Positions 17,864-25,918 of a DNA stretch of 64,000 nt are shown here, piece by piece (position 1 is the stretch's first letter; each line of letters opens with the position of its first letter). Source of the DNA: Varibaculum cambriense (GTDB lineage Bacteria > Actinomycetota > Actinomycetes > Actinomycetales > Actinomycetaceae). The translations under genes were made by a program, and so were the position numbers. The stretch lies in contig NZ_PKHX01000006.1 of the NCBI RefSeq assembly GCF_002848005.1, positions 76,757 to 140,756 of the forward strand, given 5' to 3'. The notes under the pieces were generated by a model that did not search any database, was not told the origin of the DNA, and was given only the letters and a program-made list of their open reading frames with translations.

Positions 17864-17882
17864 TTCTCTACCTTAGCAAACA

Positions 17883-17952
17883 AAGTGTCAGAATTATTTA
17901 TTTCTGACACTTTAGGCGGTTAAGGCTGACACTCATAGCATTTACCCAGGTA
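17883..17952 (-). promoter_or_regulatory. Promoter-operator repeat B upstream of fic
   Basis: AAAGTGTCAGAA (17882-17893) pairs with TTCTGACACTTT (17902-17913), and a third half-site AAGGCTGACACT lies at 17922-17933. On the minus strand TTAACC (complement 17918-17923) and TAAATA (complement 17895-17900) are spaced by 17 bases and point to the fic start at 17863. It is a direct repeat of 16454-16523. The arrangement implies a repressor that binds TGTCAG boxes over the promoter; fic itself, which has a winged helix, is a candidate. Confidence 0.65.
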
Positions 17953-17956
17953 GATG

Positions 17957-18880
17957 TCACCGTTCAACTGTCAGCGCAGGTCTCTGGCTTGCCAGAGATA
18001 AAGCCAAAGTGAGCAGACATAGAAAATACGCGAAAATTCGATAGACGGGCACTGCCTTAAAAATACCCAGGAACTCTAACGCTACCAGGCAGTAGCCATA
18101 GATCGCTGCCCAAAAAATAAATATTGTCCAGTCTTTGGATTCCTTAAAAGTCAGGTGAGTTTTCTTAGTTACTACCTGCCGCAGCGAAATTACGAAAATA
18201 AATCCCCAGAGCGCCAGGAAGGCTAGCGGGGCAAACCACTCATCGGTTAATTGATTGAGTTTTAAGGACGCGGCGGAGGCGATTCCTACAAAAGCCACGC
18301 CTGCTAGGCCGATAGCTAGGGTAGCCACGGCGATTAATGGTTTAGACCTTGGCCGGGACTGACGCTGCCAAAAACGCTGATTTAAATAGACGATCATTGG
18401 GGTTTCAAAGAGGTATCCCAAGAAGTTCACCCAGATTACACTCATGAACATATGGTGGTTGATGGCCAGAGTAATTGGGCGTCCTTCCCAAATCCAAAAT
18501 CCCCCGTTTAGCCTGATCGCCGCCACATCCAGGAGAAGATCCATTGAAACCACTAGCCAGCCCGCGAGCAGTGCCGTCAACCCTCGCGATAACCCGATTT
18601 TTTTCGCAAGTCTAAGCGCCGCAACTGCTACTCCACCCCACATTAGTCCCCCAAAGAAAGGGAACTGGTTGGGAGCCCAACCAATGCTAATAAAATACTG
18701 TGAACTGTAGTGATAGATTCCGGTCAGCCAAACTGCCAGCATTTCGAGGGCGAAACCTGCCAGCGTCGCTGAGAAAAACAGGCTCAACTCATCCCAGTTT
18801 TTCTTTCTTACGATGTCGATAATCAGCGCTGTCGTAAGCAAGTAGCAGATAATTTCGAAGCTGTTAATCCAATTCACCAT
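17957..18880 (-). CDS. Multi-pass membrane protein, CruF/DUF422-like (carotenoid biosynthesis family?)
   Basis: The start is taken at ATG 18880 because AGGAGG lies five bases upstream; the in-frame GTG at 18886 overlaps that site. About 307 residues form roughly eight hydrophobic segments. The blocks FPFFGGLMWGGVAVAALRLA, MDLLLDVAAIRLNGGFWIW and NHHMFMSVIWVNFLGYLFETP resemble DUF422/CruF carotenoid-biosynthesis membrane proteins, in which acidic and aromatic residues sit at helix ends. This assignment is by pattern memory and uncertain. No other carotenoid gene is in the window. The ppdK terminator upstream separates it from ppdK. Confidence 0.5.
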   Translation of the reverse strand: MVNWINSFEIICYLLTTALIIDIVRKKNWDELSLFFSATLAGFALEMLAVWLTGIYHYSSQYFISIGWAPNQFPFFGGLMWGGVAVAALRLAKKIGLSRGLTALLAGWLVVSMDLLLDVAAIRLNGGFWIWEGRPITLAINHHMFMSVIWVNFLGYLFETPMIVYLNQRFWQRQSRPRSKPLIAVATLAIGLAGVAFVGIASAASLKLNQLTDEWFAPLAFLALWGFIFVISLRQVVTKKTHLTFKESKDWTIFIFWAAIYGYCLVALEFLGIFKAVPVYRIFAYFLCLLTLALSLASQRPALTVER

Positions 18881-19023
18881 GCCCACCTCCTAAAACGAGT
18901 CTAAAGAAAAACTCCCACCACAGTATTGTTCCCACCCATCTTTGCTACGGTTCTCCCGCATATCGGGTTGGGGGGAAAAACGGGGCGATCTCGCTCCTAA
19001 CTGCGCCGACCAAAATGAAATAA

Positions 19024-19054
19024 GGGGGTCGGCGGGATTATCCCGCCGACCCCC
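19024..19054 (-). terminator. Rho-independent terminator of ppdK
   Basis: GGGGGTCGGCGGGA (19024-19037) pairs perfectly with TCCCGCCGACCCCC (19041-19054) around a 3-base loop. On the minus strand the stem is followed by TTATTTCATTTT. It lies about 90 bases after the ppdK stop and before the membrane protein gene at 18880. Confidence 0.85.
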
Positions 19055-19142
19055 AGGGGTGCTATGAAAATAGCTTAGGGTGCGACTGCCCAGCAGCCCT
19101 GCCGGTCAAGGCAGGAAGGCCAGGTGCCACCCGGAATACCTA

Positions 19143-21872
19143 TTAAGCAGTAGCGTCCTCTCCGGATCCTTCAATATTCTCCAACGCCACCACGCGACCA
19201 GCCTCCAGACGTGCCACTGCCACCCGGAAAGGCGAGCAAGAAACGTAGTTCAAACCGGTCTTGTGGAAGAAGTGGATAGATTCCGGATCGCCACCATGCT
19301 CACCACAAATACCCAGTTTAATTCCCGGGTTAGTGGAACGACCACGTGTTACCCCTTCTTTAACCAGGCGACCCACACCGTGAGTGTCGATGGTTTCAAA
19401 TGGGGAAGTGCCAAACACGCCCTCTTCAATGTACTCGGGGAAGAATACGCCCTCGCAGTCATCGCGGGAGAATCCCCAGGTAGTTTGGGTTAGATCGTTG
19501 GTGCCGAAGCTGAAGAAGTCCGCTTCTTTTGCCAAAGATTCGGCGGTAATCGCCGCGCGCGGCAACTCGATCATGCAGCCAATCGGGATTTCCAAATTGA
19601 CCCGGGCGGCTCCACACACCTCACCAATAACTTTTTCGGCACGGCTGCGGATCAGACCCAACTCGGTAATCGAGCCTACCAGCGGAACCATAATCTCTGG
19701 ACGGGGATCTAATCCCTTCTTCTTGAGGGCGGCCGCGGCACTTACCAGGGAGCGAATCTGCATTTCAAACAGACCGGGCATCCAAATTCCCAAACGCACC
19801 CCGCGCAAGCCCAACATCGGGTTGGCCTCATGCATCCGGCGCACTGCGGCTAGCATCCGCTGATCTTCCGGGTTAACCGTCCCCTGCGCTTTCTGCACTG
19901 CCACCTTAACTTCCAGGCTGGTCAAATCCGGCAAGAACTCGTGCAAAGGCGGATCGATCAGACGAACCGTCATCGGCTTGCCATCCATAACCCGCAGCAT
20001 TTCCGAGAAGTCCTTCTCCTGCAGCTCCCCTAGCCGCTCGAGGGCATTCAGGCGATCCTTAGAACCTTCACCAGATAAAATCGCGTGTTCCACCAGCGGG
20101 CGACGATCACCCAAGAACATATGCTCCGTACGGCAGAGCCCAATACCGGTAGCTCCGAACTCCACAGCCAACTTGGCATCCTGCGGGTTATCCGCATTGG
20201 CGCGCACCTGCAATCTTGCCCGCGCATCTGCCAGCTCCATCATGCGATCAACGCAACGTACCAGATCTTTCAGATCTGCATCATCGCCACAGGCCTCCAG
20301 CCCGGCCTCTAAACCAGCTTCCAGGTAGGTGGTTACCGGAGAATCTTGAACCGGAACGTCACCCTCGAATACCTCTCCAGTAGCACCATCAATCGCGATC
20401 ACATCGCCCTCATGGAAAACCTTGCCGTCCACTTTCAAAGTGCCAGCTTCCGGATCAATCTCCAAGGCCTCAGCTCCACACACACAGGTCTTACCCATAC
20501 CGCGCGCAACCACGGCCGCGTGAGAAGTTTTACCGCCACGGGCAGTCAAAACGCCCTCGGCAGCCACCATGCCTGCCAGGTCATCAGGATTCGTTTCCCG
20601 ACGCACCAAAATGCAAGATTTACCGGCATCCTTAGCTGCTTCCGCCTGCTCATTATTGAAAGCAATCCCGCCGACAGCAGCCCCCGGAGAAGCCGCCATG
20701 CCGGTAGTTAACCGCACCCGGTCAGAATCCAAGTCAAACTGGGGGAACATCAATTGAGTGAGCTGTTCGCCGCTGACGCGCTCTAGCATCTGATCCTTGG
20801 TGATCAGCCGTTCCTCGTTAAGCTGGACAGCAATCCGGAAAGCTGCTGCTGCCGTACGCTTACCCACCCGGGTCTGCAGCATCCACAGCTTGCCTTTTTC
20901 AATGGTGTATTCGATATCGCACATATCCTGGTAGTGAGTTTCCAGGCGGCGCATAATCTTGATTAATTCCTTGTATACCGGCTCATTTACCGTCTTCAAA
21001 TGGGACAACGGTTCCGTGTTACGGATACCCGCCACCACGTCCTCGCCCTGAGCGTTCATCAGGAAATCGCCATAAACACCAGATTTACCGGTGGAAGGAT
21101 CCCGGGTGAAGGCCACACCGGTACCCGAATCGTCACCCATATTTCCGAAAACCATGGTGCAGATGTTCACCGCAGTCCCCAGCGAGTTCGGAATCCGTTC
21201 GCGGCGACGGTAAATCGCAGCCCGCTCCGTATTCCAAGAACGGAAGACTGCCTCCACTGCCATATCCATCTGGGTACGCGGATCCTGCGGGAAATCACTG
21301 CCGGTTTGTTCTTTAACAATCTGCTTGAACTGTGCCGTCAGATCCTGCAAGTTTTCGGCCGTCAGATCCACGTCAGCGCTGGCGCCAACTTTTTCTTTCA
21401 TGGTATCCAGGGCATCAGCAAACAGGTCGCCATCGATACCCAAAACGGTCTTACCAAACATTTGCACCAGGCGGCGATAAGAGTCCCAAGCAAAACGCTC
21501 CGATCCCGACATTTTCGCCAGTCCGGCTACCGAACGGTCATTCAGCCCCACGTTGAGGACGGTTTCCATCATGCCCGGCATCGAGAACTTCGCACCCGAA
21601 CGTACTGATACCAGCAGCGGTTCCTCTTCATCTCCCAGGGTGCGCCCTATCTGATCTTCTACCTCGCGCAACGCCTTGGTAACTTCCGGAACCAAATTTT
21701 CCGGAACCTCGTTATGTTTGAGGTATGCCCGACAAGCATCGGTAGTAATCGTAAAACCGGGGGGAACGGGCAAACCCAGATTAGTCATCTCCGCCAGGTT
21801 GGCACCCTTGCCACCCAACAGATCCTTCATATCCTTGTTGCCTTCGGCGAACGTGTAGACGTACTTTGCCAT
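19143..21872 (-). CDS. ppdK: Pyruvate, phosphate dikinase
   Basis: This 909-residue enzyme interconverts pyruvate, ATP and Pi with PEP, AMP and PPi in the cytoplasm. The N-terminal ATP-grasp domain (YVYTFAEGNKDMKDLLGGKGANLAEM) runs to about 340. The swivelling phosphohistidine domain has the active-site motif GGKTSHAAVVARGMGK (about 450-465). The C-terminal TIM barrel binds PEP/pyruvate (GLCRTEHMF near 565; FSFGTNDLTQ near 780; and KLGICGEHGGDP near 845 with the catalytic Cys). Length is typical. It is monocistronic with its own terminator. The 252-bp spacer to the divergent DUF3152 gene holds only a small GACCC/GGGTC hairpin (about 21950-21968). Confidence 0.97.
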   Translation of the reverse strand: MAKYVYTFAEGNKDMKDLLGGKGANLAEMTNLGLPVPPGFTITTDACRAYLKHNEVPENLVPEVTKALREVEDQIGRTLGDEEEPLLVSVRSGAKFSMPGMMETVLNVGLNDRSVAGLAKMSGSERFAWDSYRRLVQMFGKTVLGIDGDLFADALDTMKEKVGASADVDLTAENLQDLTAQFKQIVKEQTGSDFPQDPRTQMDMAVEAVFRSWNTERAAIYRRRERIPNSLGTAVNICTMVFGNMGDDSGTGVAFTRDPSTGKSGVYGDFLMNAQGEDVVAGIRNTEPLSHLKTVNEPVYKELIKIMRRLETHYQDMCDIEYTIEKGKLWMLQTRVGKRTAAAAFRIAVQLNEERLITKDQMLERVSGEQLTQLMFPQFDLDSDRVRLTTGMAASPGAAVGGIAFNNEQAEAAKDAGKSCILVRRETNPDDLAGMVAAEGVLTARGGKTSHAAVVARGMGKTCVCGAEALEIDPEAGTLKVDGKVFHEGDVIAIDGATGEVFEGDVPVQDSPVTTYLEAGLEAGLEACGDDADLKDLVRCVDRMMELADARARLQVRANADNPQDAKLAVEFGATGIGLCRTEHMFLGDRRPLVEHAILSGEGSKDRLNALERLGELQEKDFSEMLRVMDGKPMTVRLIDPPLHEFLPDLTSLEVKVAVQKAQGTVNPEDQRMLAAVRRMHEANPMLGLRGVRLGIWMPGLFEMQIRSLVSAAAALKKKGLDPRPEIMVPLVGSITELGLIRSRAEKVIGEVCGAARVNLEIPIGCMIELPRAAITAESLAKEADFFSFGTNDLTQTTWGFSRDDCEGVFFPEYIEEGVFGTSPFETIDTHGVGRLVKEGVTRGRSTNPGIKLGICGEHGGDPESIHFFHKTGLNYVSCSPFRVAVARLEAGRVVALENIEGSGEDATA

Positions 21873-22124
21873 AGGTTAATGGCCTCCATGTTGAATTTCG
21901 ATTGCGCTATAAAGCGATACTTCCGTTCCCAATCTTAACAGGTAGCAGCGCGACCCTAGGTCTTGGGTCCCGAAACTGAAACTCCGTCTCCGCTTTCTGC
22001 TCAAATTCCGCTCGCTGCAACCAGATTTTTCGGTAATTTTCGCGGATACTACCCTACTCATGCCTCACTAATCGCCGCTTCAACAGCGAGGCTGTAAATC
22101 TAACTGTACGCATCGCTTAAACTA

Positions 22125-22970
22125 TTGAATGTGTCAGAGTATCCCCCTAGGAGGCAGCGCCTGCAGTCTCGAGCCAGCCGTTCACGTCGGCGCTCGGACT
22201 GGAATTTACTTATTCGCGCCTCCTCGCTTGCGATTGCACTGACTATTACCTTTATTCTGATCATTTCCGCAATGCCGCGAGCTCCGAAGCAGGTAGAGGC
22301 CGAGCAGACCGCGCCCACGTTACAGTGGACCGCGGTTCCTAGGGTTAACCCCAAACAGCAAGCTAAAGAGCCGGCCATCGCCTTAGAGGTAAAAGGAGAG
22401 TTACCGGGGGGAGAAAGTTCCCAGGACGTACCCCATTCGGCGGCCGGTACTACCTCGGTAGTACCTGGCACCTGGCAAGGTCGCGGCACCGGGAAAGTCT
22501 ATTTTTATCGGGTAGAAGTGGAAAACGGGCTGCCCGTCAACGGTGAAACTGCGGCAAAAAGCATTCATGCTATCTTGAATGATCCTCGCGGATGGGGCGG
22601 AAAACAGGGCGAAATCTCTTTTACCCGCACCGATGGGCAGGCTGATTTTCGGATAGTTATTGCCAGCCCCGCCCTTACTGACCGGCTGTGTGCCCCGCTG
22701 ACCACCAACGGGGTTTCTAACTGCCGCAATGGCGACAATGTGGTGCTCAATGCCCACCGTTGGATCGGAGGAGCCAAGATGTGGTTCCAAAAAGGTAAAA
22801 CCATGACTGATTACCGGATCTACGAAGTTTCCCACGAAACCGGGCATTGGCTGGGACACGGGCATCTGTTCTGCCCGCAACCGGGAGGCCTGGCTCCGGT
22901 AATGCAACAACAAAGCGCAGATGGTGGGGAAAATCTGGGTTGTATTCCCAATGGATGGGCAAACCCCTAA
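22125..22970 (+). CDS. DUF3152 protein, membrane-anchored, with HExxH metalloprotease motif
   Basis: This 281-residue protein has a basic N-terminus (about 1-28), one membrane anchor (LAIALTITFILIISAMP, about 35-55), a linker, and an extracytoplasmic DUF3152 domain. Near the C-terminus HETGHWLGHGH carries HExxH plus a further His, with Cys residues (LFCPQ, NLGCIPNG) that could form disulfides. The motif is that of a zinc metalloprotease, but protease activity of DUF3152 is unproven. The start is uncertain: TTG 22125 opens the frame, GTG 22131 is an alternative, and neither has a clear ribosome site, so a leaderless transcript is possible. It is divergent from ppdK. Confidence 0.8.
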   Translation: MNVSEYPPRRQRLQSRASRSRRRSDWNLLIRASSLAIALTITFILIISAMPRAPKQVEAEQTAPTLQWTAVPRVNPKQQAKEPAIALEVKGELPGGESSQDVPHSAAGTTSVVPGTWQGRGTGKVYFYRVEVENGLPVNGETAAKSIHAILNDPRGWGGKQGEISFTRTDGQADFRIVIASPALTDRLCAPLTTNGVSNCRNGDNVVLNAHRWIGGAKMWFQKGKTMTDYRIYEVSHETGHWLGHGHLFCPQPGGLAPVMQQQSADGGENLGCIPNGWANP

Positions 22971-23040
22971 TCCCCCTGGCAACAACTTATTTTCAGGTCG
23001 TTTCCAGGACTACTTCAGGGCGGCGTGAGACAATCCCCGC

Positions 23041-23328
23041 ATGAGTATCTTATTGACGATTGGTTTTCTTCTTTGCGGAGCAGCGTTAGTGTTCCTGGTA
23101 GCTCGCAGCGTCCGCGCTTTGAACGCCCGCGACCGTGCTCGTAAAACCCATTTCGAACAAGAAATCGGCAGCGTAGACAATCTGTTGGCCTCCTCGCTAG
23201 CTGACCGCGATAAGCTCCGGCAGATGCGGGATCAAGGACGCCTGCAACGCTGGGACGCAATCCGGGACGTAATGCGGCAAGAGGGCGTACCCGAAGAGGT
23301 AGCGACCGAGTTCATTGACCGCCTCTAG
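23041..23328 (+). CDS. Small membrane protein with one N-terminal helix, unknown function
   Basis: This 95-residue protein starts with a single membrane helix (ILLTIGFLLCGAALVFLVA) followed by a long charged helical region (ALNARDRARKTHFEQEIGSV ... RDKLRQMRDQGRLQRW), probably cytoplasmic, and ends VPEEVATEFIDRL. The frame uses codons like its neighbours and is closed 4 bases into the convergent polyprenyl synthase gene (tail-to-tail overlap 23325-23328). It is not recognised beyond this. Confidence 0.6.
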   Translation: MSILLTIGFLLCGAALVFLVARSVRALNARDRARKTHFEQEIGSVDNLLASSLADRDKLRQMRDQGRLQRWDAIRDVMRQEGVPEEVATEFIDRL

Positions 23329-24335
23329 GCAATACGATCAACTAAGGTGTTCGCAAACTTTTCGAGCGCCGCTTTAACTTCGTTATCTTCTAGGAAAGCA
23401 ATCGCTGCTTTCGCGTCCTCACACCAAGAGAAAGCTAGTTGCCGGGTACGTTCCAGCACTGAATGTGCCCGCAACATCTGCACTACCCGCTCCAGTGCCG
23501 CGTCCTCGCTAACCAAAGCGCCCCGGCTAAGTTCGGCCAATATCTTTTGCCCGTCCTCATCAAGCACCCCGCGCGCCGCATCTTGGCGCAGCAGCAAGAT
23601 CGGCATGGTGTCTACTCCCTCGCGCAGATCCGTTCCCGGAGTTTTTCCGGAATCGGCACTGTCAGAGGACAGATCGATAACATCATCTGCCAGTTGGAAG
23701 GCAACCCCAATCTTTTCGCCGAACTGGATAACCGCATTAGTCACGGCCTCGGGAGCCCCGGAAAGCTCTGCCCCAAAGCGCGCCGACTGCGCTACCAAAG
23801 AACCAGTCTTATCTGCCAGCACCTGGATGTAGAACTCCACCGGATCTTGACCCGCTTCCGGACCGAAAGTCTCGTTCAACTGCCCGCGGCATAAACGATC
23901 AAAGGTTACCGCATGCTGCAACACCGCTTCCGGCCCTAGCGTGGCAACCATTTGCGAGGCACGAGCAAAGACTAAGTCACCTGCCAGTACCGCGCGGTTA
24001 TTGCCCCACACGCGCTGAACTGCGTTCACCCCGCGCCGCGTAGGCGCCGAGTCCATTACGTCATCGTGGTACAAAGTAGCCAGATGGGTAAGCTCGACCA
24101 CTACGCAGGCACGTAGAACCTCCTCGGAGGAAGGACGCTGCCCCAGATGGGAGCAAAGCAGCACCAAACCGGGACGCATCCTTTTGCCACCGGCTTTCGC
24201 CAAGTGTCCGACAATATCGTCGAGCACGCCCCGGTCATCTGATAGCACCTGGGTCAGGCGATCCTCCACCTGAACCAAGCCATCAGAAATCTGATCTTCT
24301 AGCTCGTCGATACGCTGCTGGGACAAGTTACTCAC
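23325..24335 (-). CDS. Polyprenyl diphosphate synthase (menaquinone side chain)
   Basis: This class I isoprenyl synthase extends farnesyl or geranylgeranyl diphosphate to the long chain attached by MenA. The GTG start at 24335 is chosen because it overlaps the nuoN stop (GTGA), gives the family N-terminus (NLSQQRIDELEDQISD) and a length of 336. Upstream residues are the antisense-like tail of nuoN. Both Asp-rich motifs are present: LYHDDVMDSAPTRR (about 90) and LADDVIDLSSD (about 220), plus GGKRMRPGLVLL. It is the last gene of the nuo operon. The gene order (nuoN then polyprenyl synthase) suggests translational coupling of quinone-tail supply with complex I. Chain length cannot be predicted reliably. 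Confidence 0.93.
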   Translation of the reverse strand: MSNLSQQRIDELEDQISDGLVQVEDRLTQVLSDDRGVLDDIVGHLAKAGGKRMRPGLVLLCSHLGQRPSSEEVLRACVVVELTHLATLYHDDVMDSAPTRRGVNAVQRVWGNNRAVLAGDLVFARASQMVATLGPEAVLQHAVTFDRLCRGQLNETFGPEAGQDPVEFYIQVLADKTGSLVAQSARFGAELSGAPEAVTNAVIQFGEKIGVAFQLADDVIDLSSDSADSGKTPGTDLREGVDTMPILLLRQDAARGVLDEDGQKILAELSRGALVSEDAALERVVQMLRAHSVLERTRQLAFSWCEDAKAAIAFLEDNEVKAALEKFANTLVDRIA

Positions 24336-25918
24336 GGGATAACAATAGCGGTGTTTTGTAGAATATCGAGAACTGAACCCGGGAGAATCCCCAGCAGCAC
24401 CGTCAAGAGAGCACAAATCCCAATCGCCACATAAGTGATCTCAGCATGGGGAGCAACCGTGGTATTTTCTGCCACCGGATCTAGGAACATGATTTTACCT
24501 AGACGGAAATAGTAGAAGGCAGTAATCGCAGAAGCAATCACCGCGCAAATAACCAACGCAGTTGCCCCTCCTTGTACACCAGCACTAAATGCCAGGAATT
24601 TACCCACGAATCCCGCAGTCAGTGGGATCCCGGCGAAGGACAGCAAGAAGAGCATCATGCATCCTGCTAGCACCGGATGGGTTTTCCCGAAACCAGCCCA
24701 AGCGGACATGGAATGTTGCTCCGCAGTAGCGACCCCGTCCTCGTTACTAACCCGAACCAGGTAGATGATCGCGAATGCCCCAATGGTGGCTACCCCATAG
24801 GTAAGCAGGTAGAACAGGACTGCCCCATTCGCGTTAAGCGCGCCCTTAGTGAAGGCAATCAAGATGAAACCGGCATGCGCAATAGACGAGTACGCCAGCA
24901 TCCGTTTGATATTGTCTTGCACTAGACCGAAGAAGGTACCGACCGCCATGGTCAAAATCGCCACCGTCCACAAGAACGGCTTGAAGTTGGCTTCGAACTG
25001 CACCACCACGGTAGAGAAGAAGCGCAACATTGCTAGGAACGCCGCTGCTTTTACTCCCGCAGCCATAAAACCAGTTACCGGCGTAGGCGCCCCTTGATAT
25101 ACATCCGGGGTCCAAGCGTGGAAGGGAGCCGCGCCAATCTTGAAGAGTAAGCCCACCATCATCAGGGCGGCACCCGTCATCAGCAGCGCCGGGGAGGCTA
25201 CCCGGTAGGGAATCGCTAGCGCCAGTTGATCCAGCAGCAGCGACCCGGAGTAGCCGTATAGCAAAGACATGCCCATGAGCATGAACCCGGAGGCGAAGGC
25301 TCCCAGCACGAAATACTTAAGAGCAGCTTCCTGGCTGAGGAGGCGGCGGTAGCGCGCCATGGCACTCATCGCATACAGGGGCAGCGAAATGATCTCTAGA
25401 GCCACAAACAGAGTCAGCATCGAGTTCGCCATGGGGAAGATCATCATTCCCCCCAGGGAGAATAGGCTCAGTGGCAAGACCTCACTGCGCTGATAGCCAC
25501 GCCTTTCAGTCTGTTCTTCCTGGAAAGAACCGGGAATATCCGAGGGCTGTCCCGCGAAAGCAGAAACCCGGTTGCCAGTACGATCAATCATCGGCAGTAG
25601 CGCCAGCAATCCCACAATCAGCATCAACAGTTGGGAGAACATGGAGAATCCATCTACGATTAGCTCTCCGCGTACGAGCCGTTGCCCGCTTTGCAGATCG
25701 AAGGCTCCAAAAGAGGGCGCAAAGGCCAGCAGGGCAATGGCAACCACGGCGATTGACCAGGTGCATTGCACGCCCCAACGCTGTTTTGCGGGTACGAATG
25801 CCTCTAGCAGAATCCCGATGATTGCCCCAAAAAGCACCACCAATACCGGAGCCATTAGCGCCCAGTTAAAACCTAGCTCGCTAAAGTTATTAATCACGGT
25901 AGCGTTCGTTAAGCTCAC
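24332..25918 (-). CDS. nuoN: NADH-quinone oxidoreductase subunit N
   Basis: This antiporter-like proton-pumping membrane subunit of complex I has 528 residues and about 14 helices (Proton_antipo_M domain about 150-450). Recognisable blocks are FVALEIISLPLYAM, KYFVLGAFASGFMLMG, GAAPFHAWTPDVYQGAPTPV and RMLAYSSIAHAGFIL. The GTG start overlaps the nuoM stop (GTGA), and its own stop overlaps the polyprenyl synthase start. An insertion of about 40 hydrophilic residues (RTGNRVSAFAGQPSDIPGSF region, about 110-150) between early helices is longer than in many NuoN proteins. Confidence 0.96.
   Translation of the reverse strand: MSLTNATVINNFSELGFNWALMAPVLVVLFGAIIGILLEAFVPAKQRWGVQCTWSIAVVAIALLAFAPSFGAFDLQSGQRLVRGELIVDGFSMFSQLLMLIVGLLALLPMIDRTGNRVSAFAGQPSDIPGSFQEEQTERRGYQRSEVLPLSLFSLGGMMIFPMANSMLTLFVALEIISLPLYAMSAMARYRRLLSQEAALKYFVLGAFASGFMLMGMSLLYGYSGSLLLDQLALAIPYRVASPALLMTGAALMMVGLLFKIGAAPFHAWTPDVYQGAPTPVTGFMAAGVKAAAFLAMLRFFSTVVVQFEANFKPFLWTVAILTMAVGTFFGLVQDNIKRMLAYSSIAHAGFILIAFTKGALNANGAVLFYLLTYGVATIGAFAIIYLVRVSNEDGVATAEQHSMSAWAGFGKTHPVLAGCMMLFLLSFAGIPLTAGFVGKFLAFSAGVQGGATALVICAVIASAITAFYYFRLGKIMFLDPVAENTTVAPHAEITYVAIGICALLTVLLGILPGSVLDILQNTAIVIP

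Noticed and set aside
22401..22985. 194-codon minus-strand frame over the DUF3152 gene
   Set aside because: The plus strand carries a clear membrane anchor and HExxH motif; the minus frame has none and no ribosome site.
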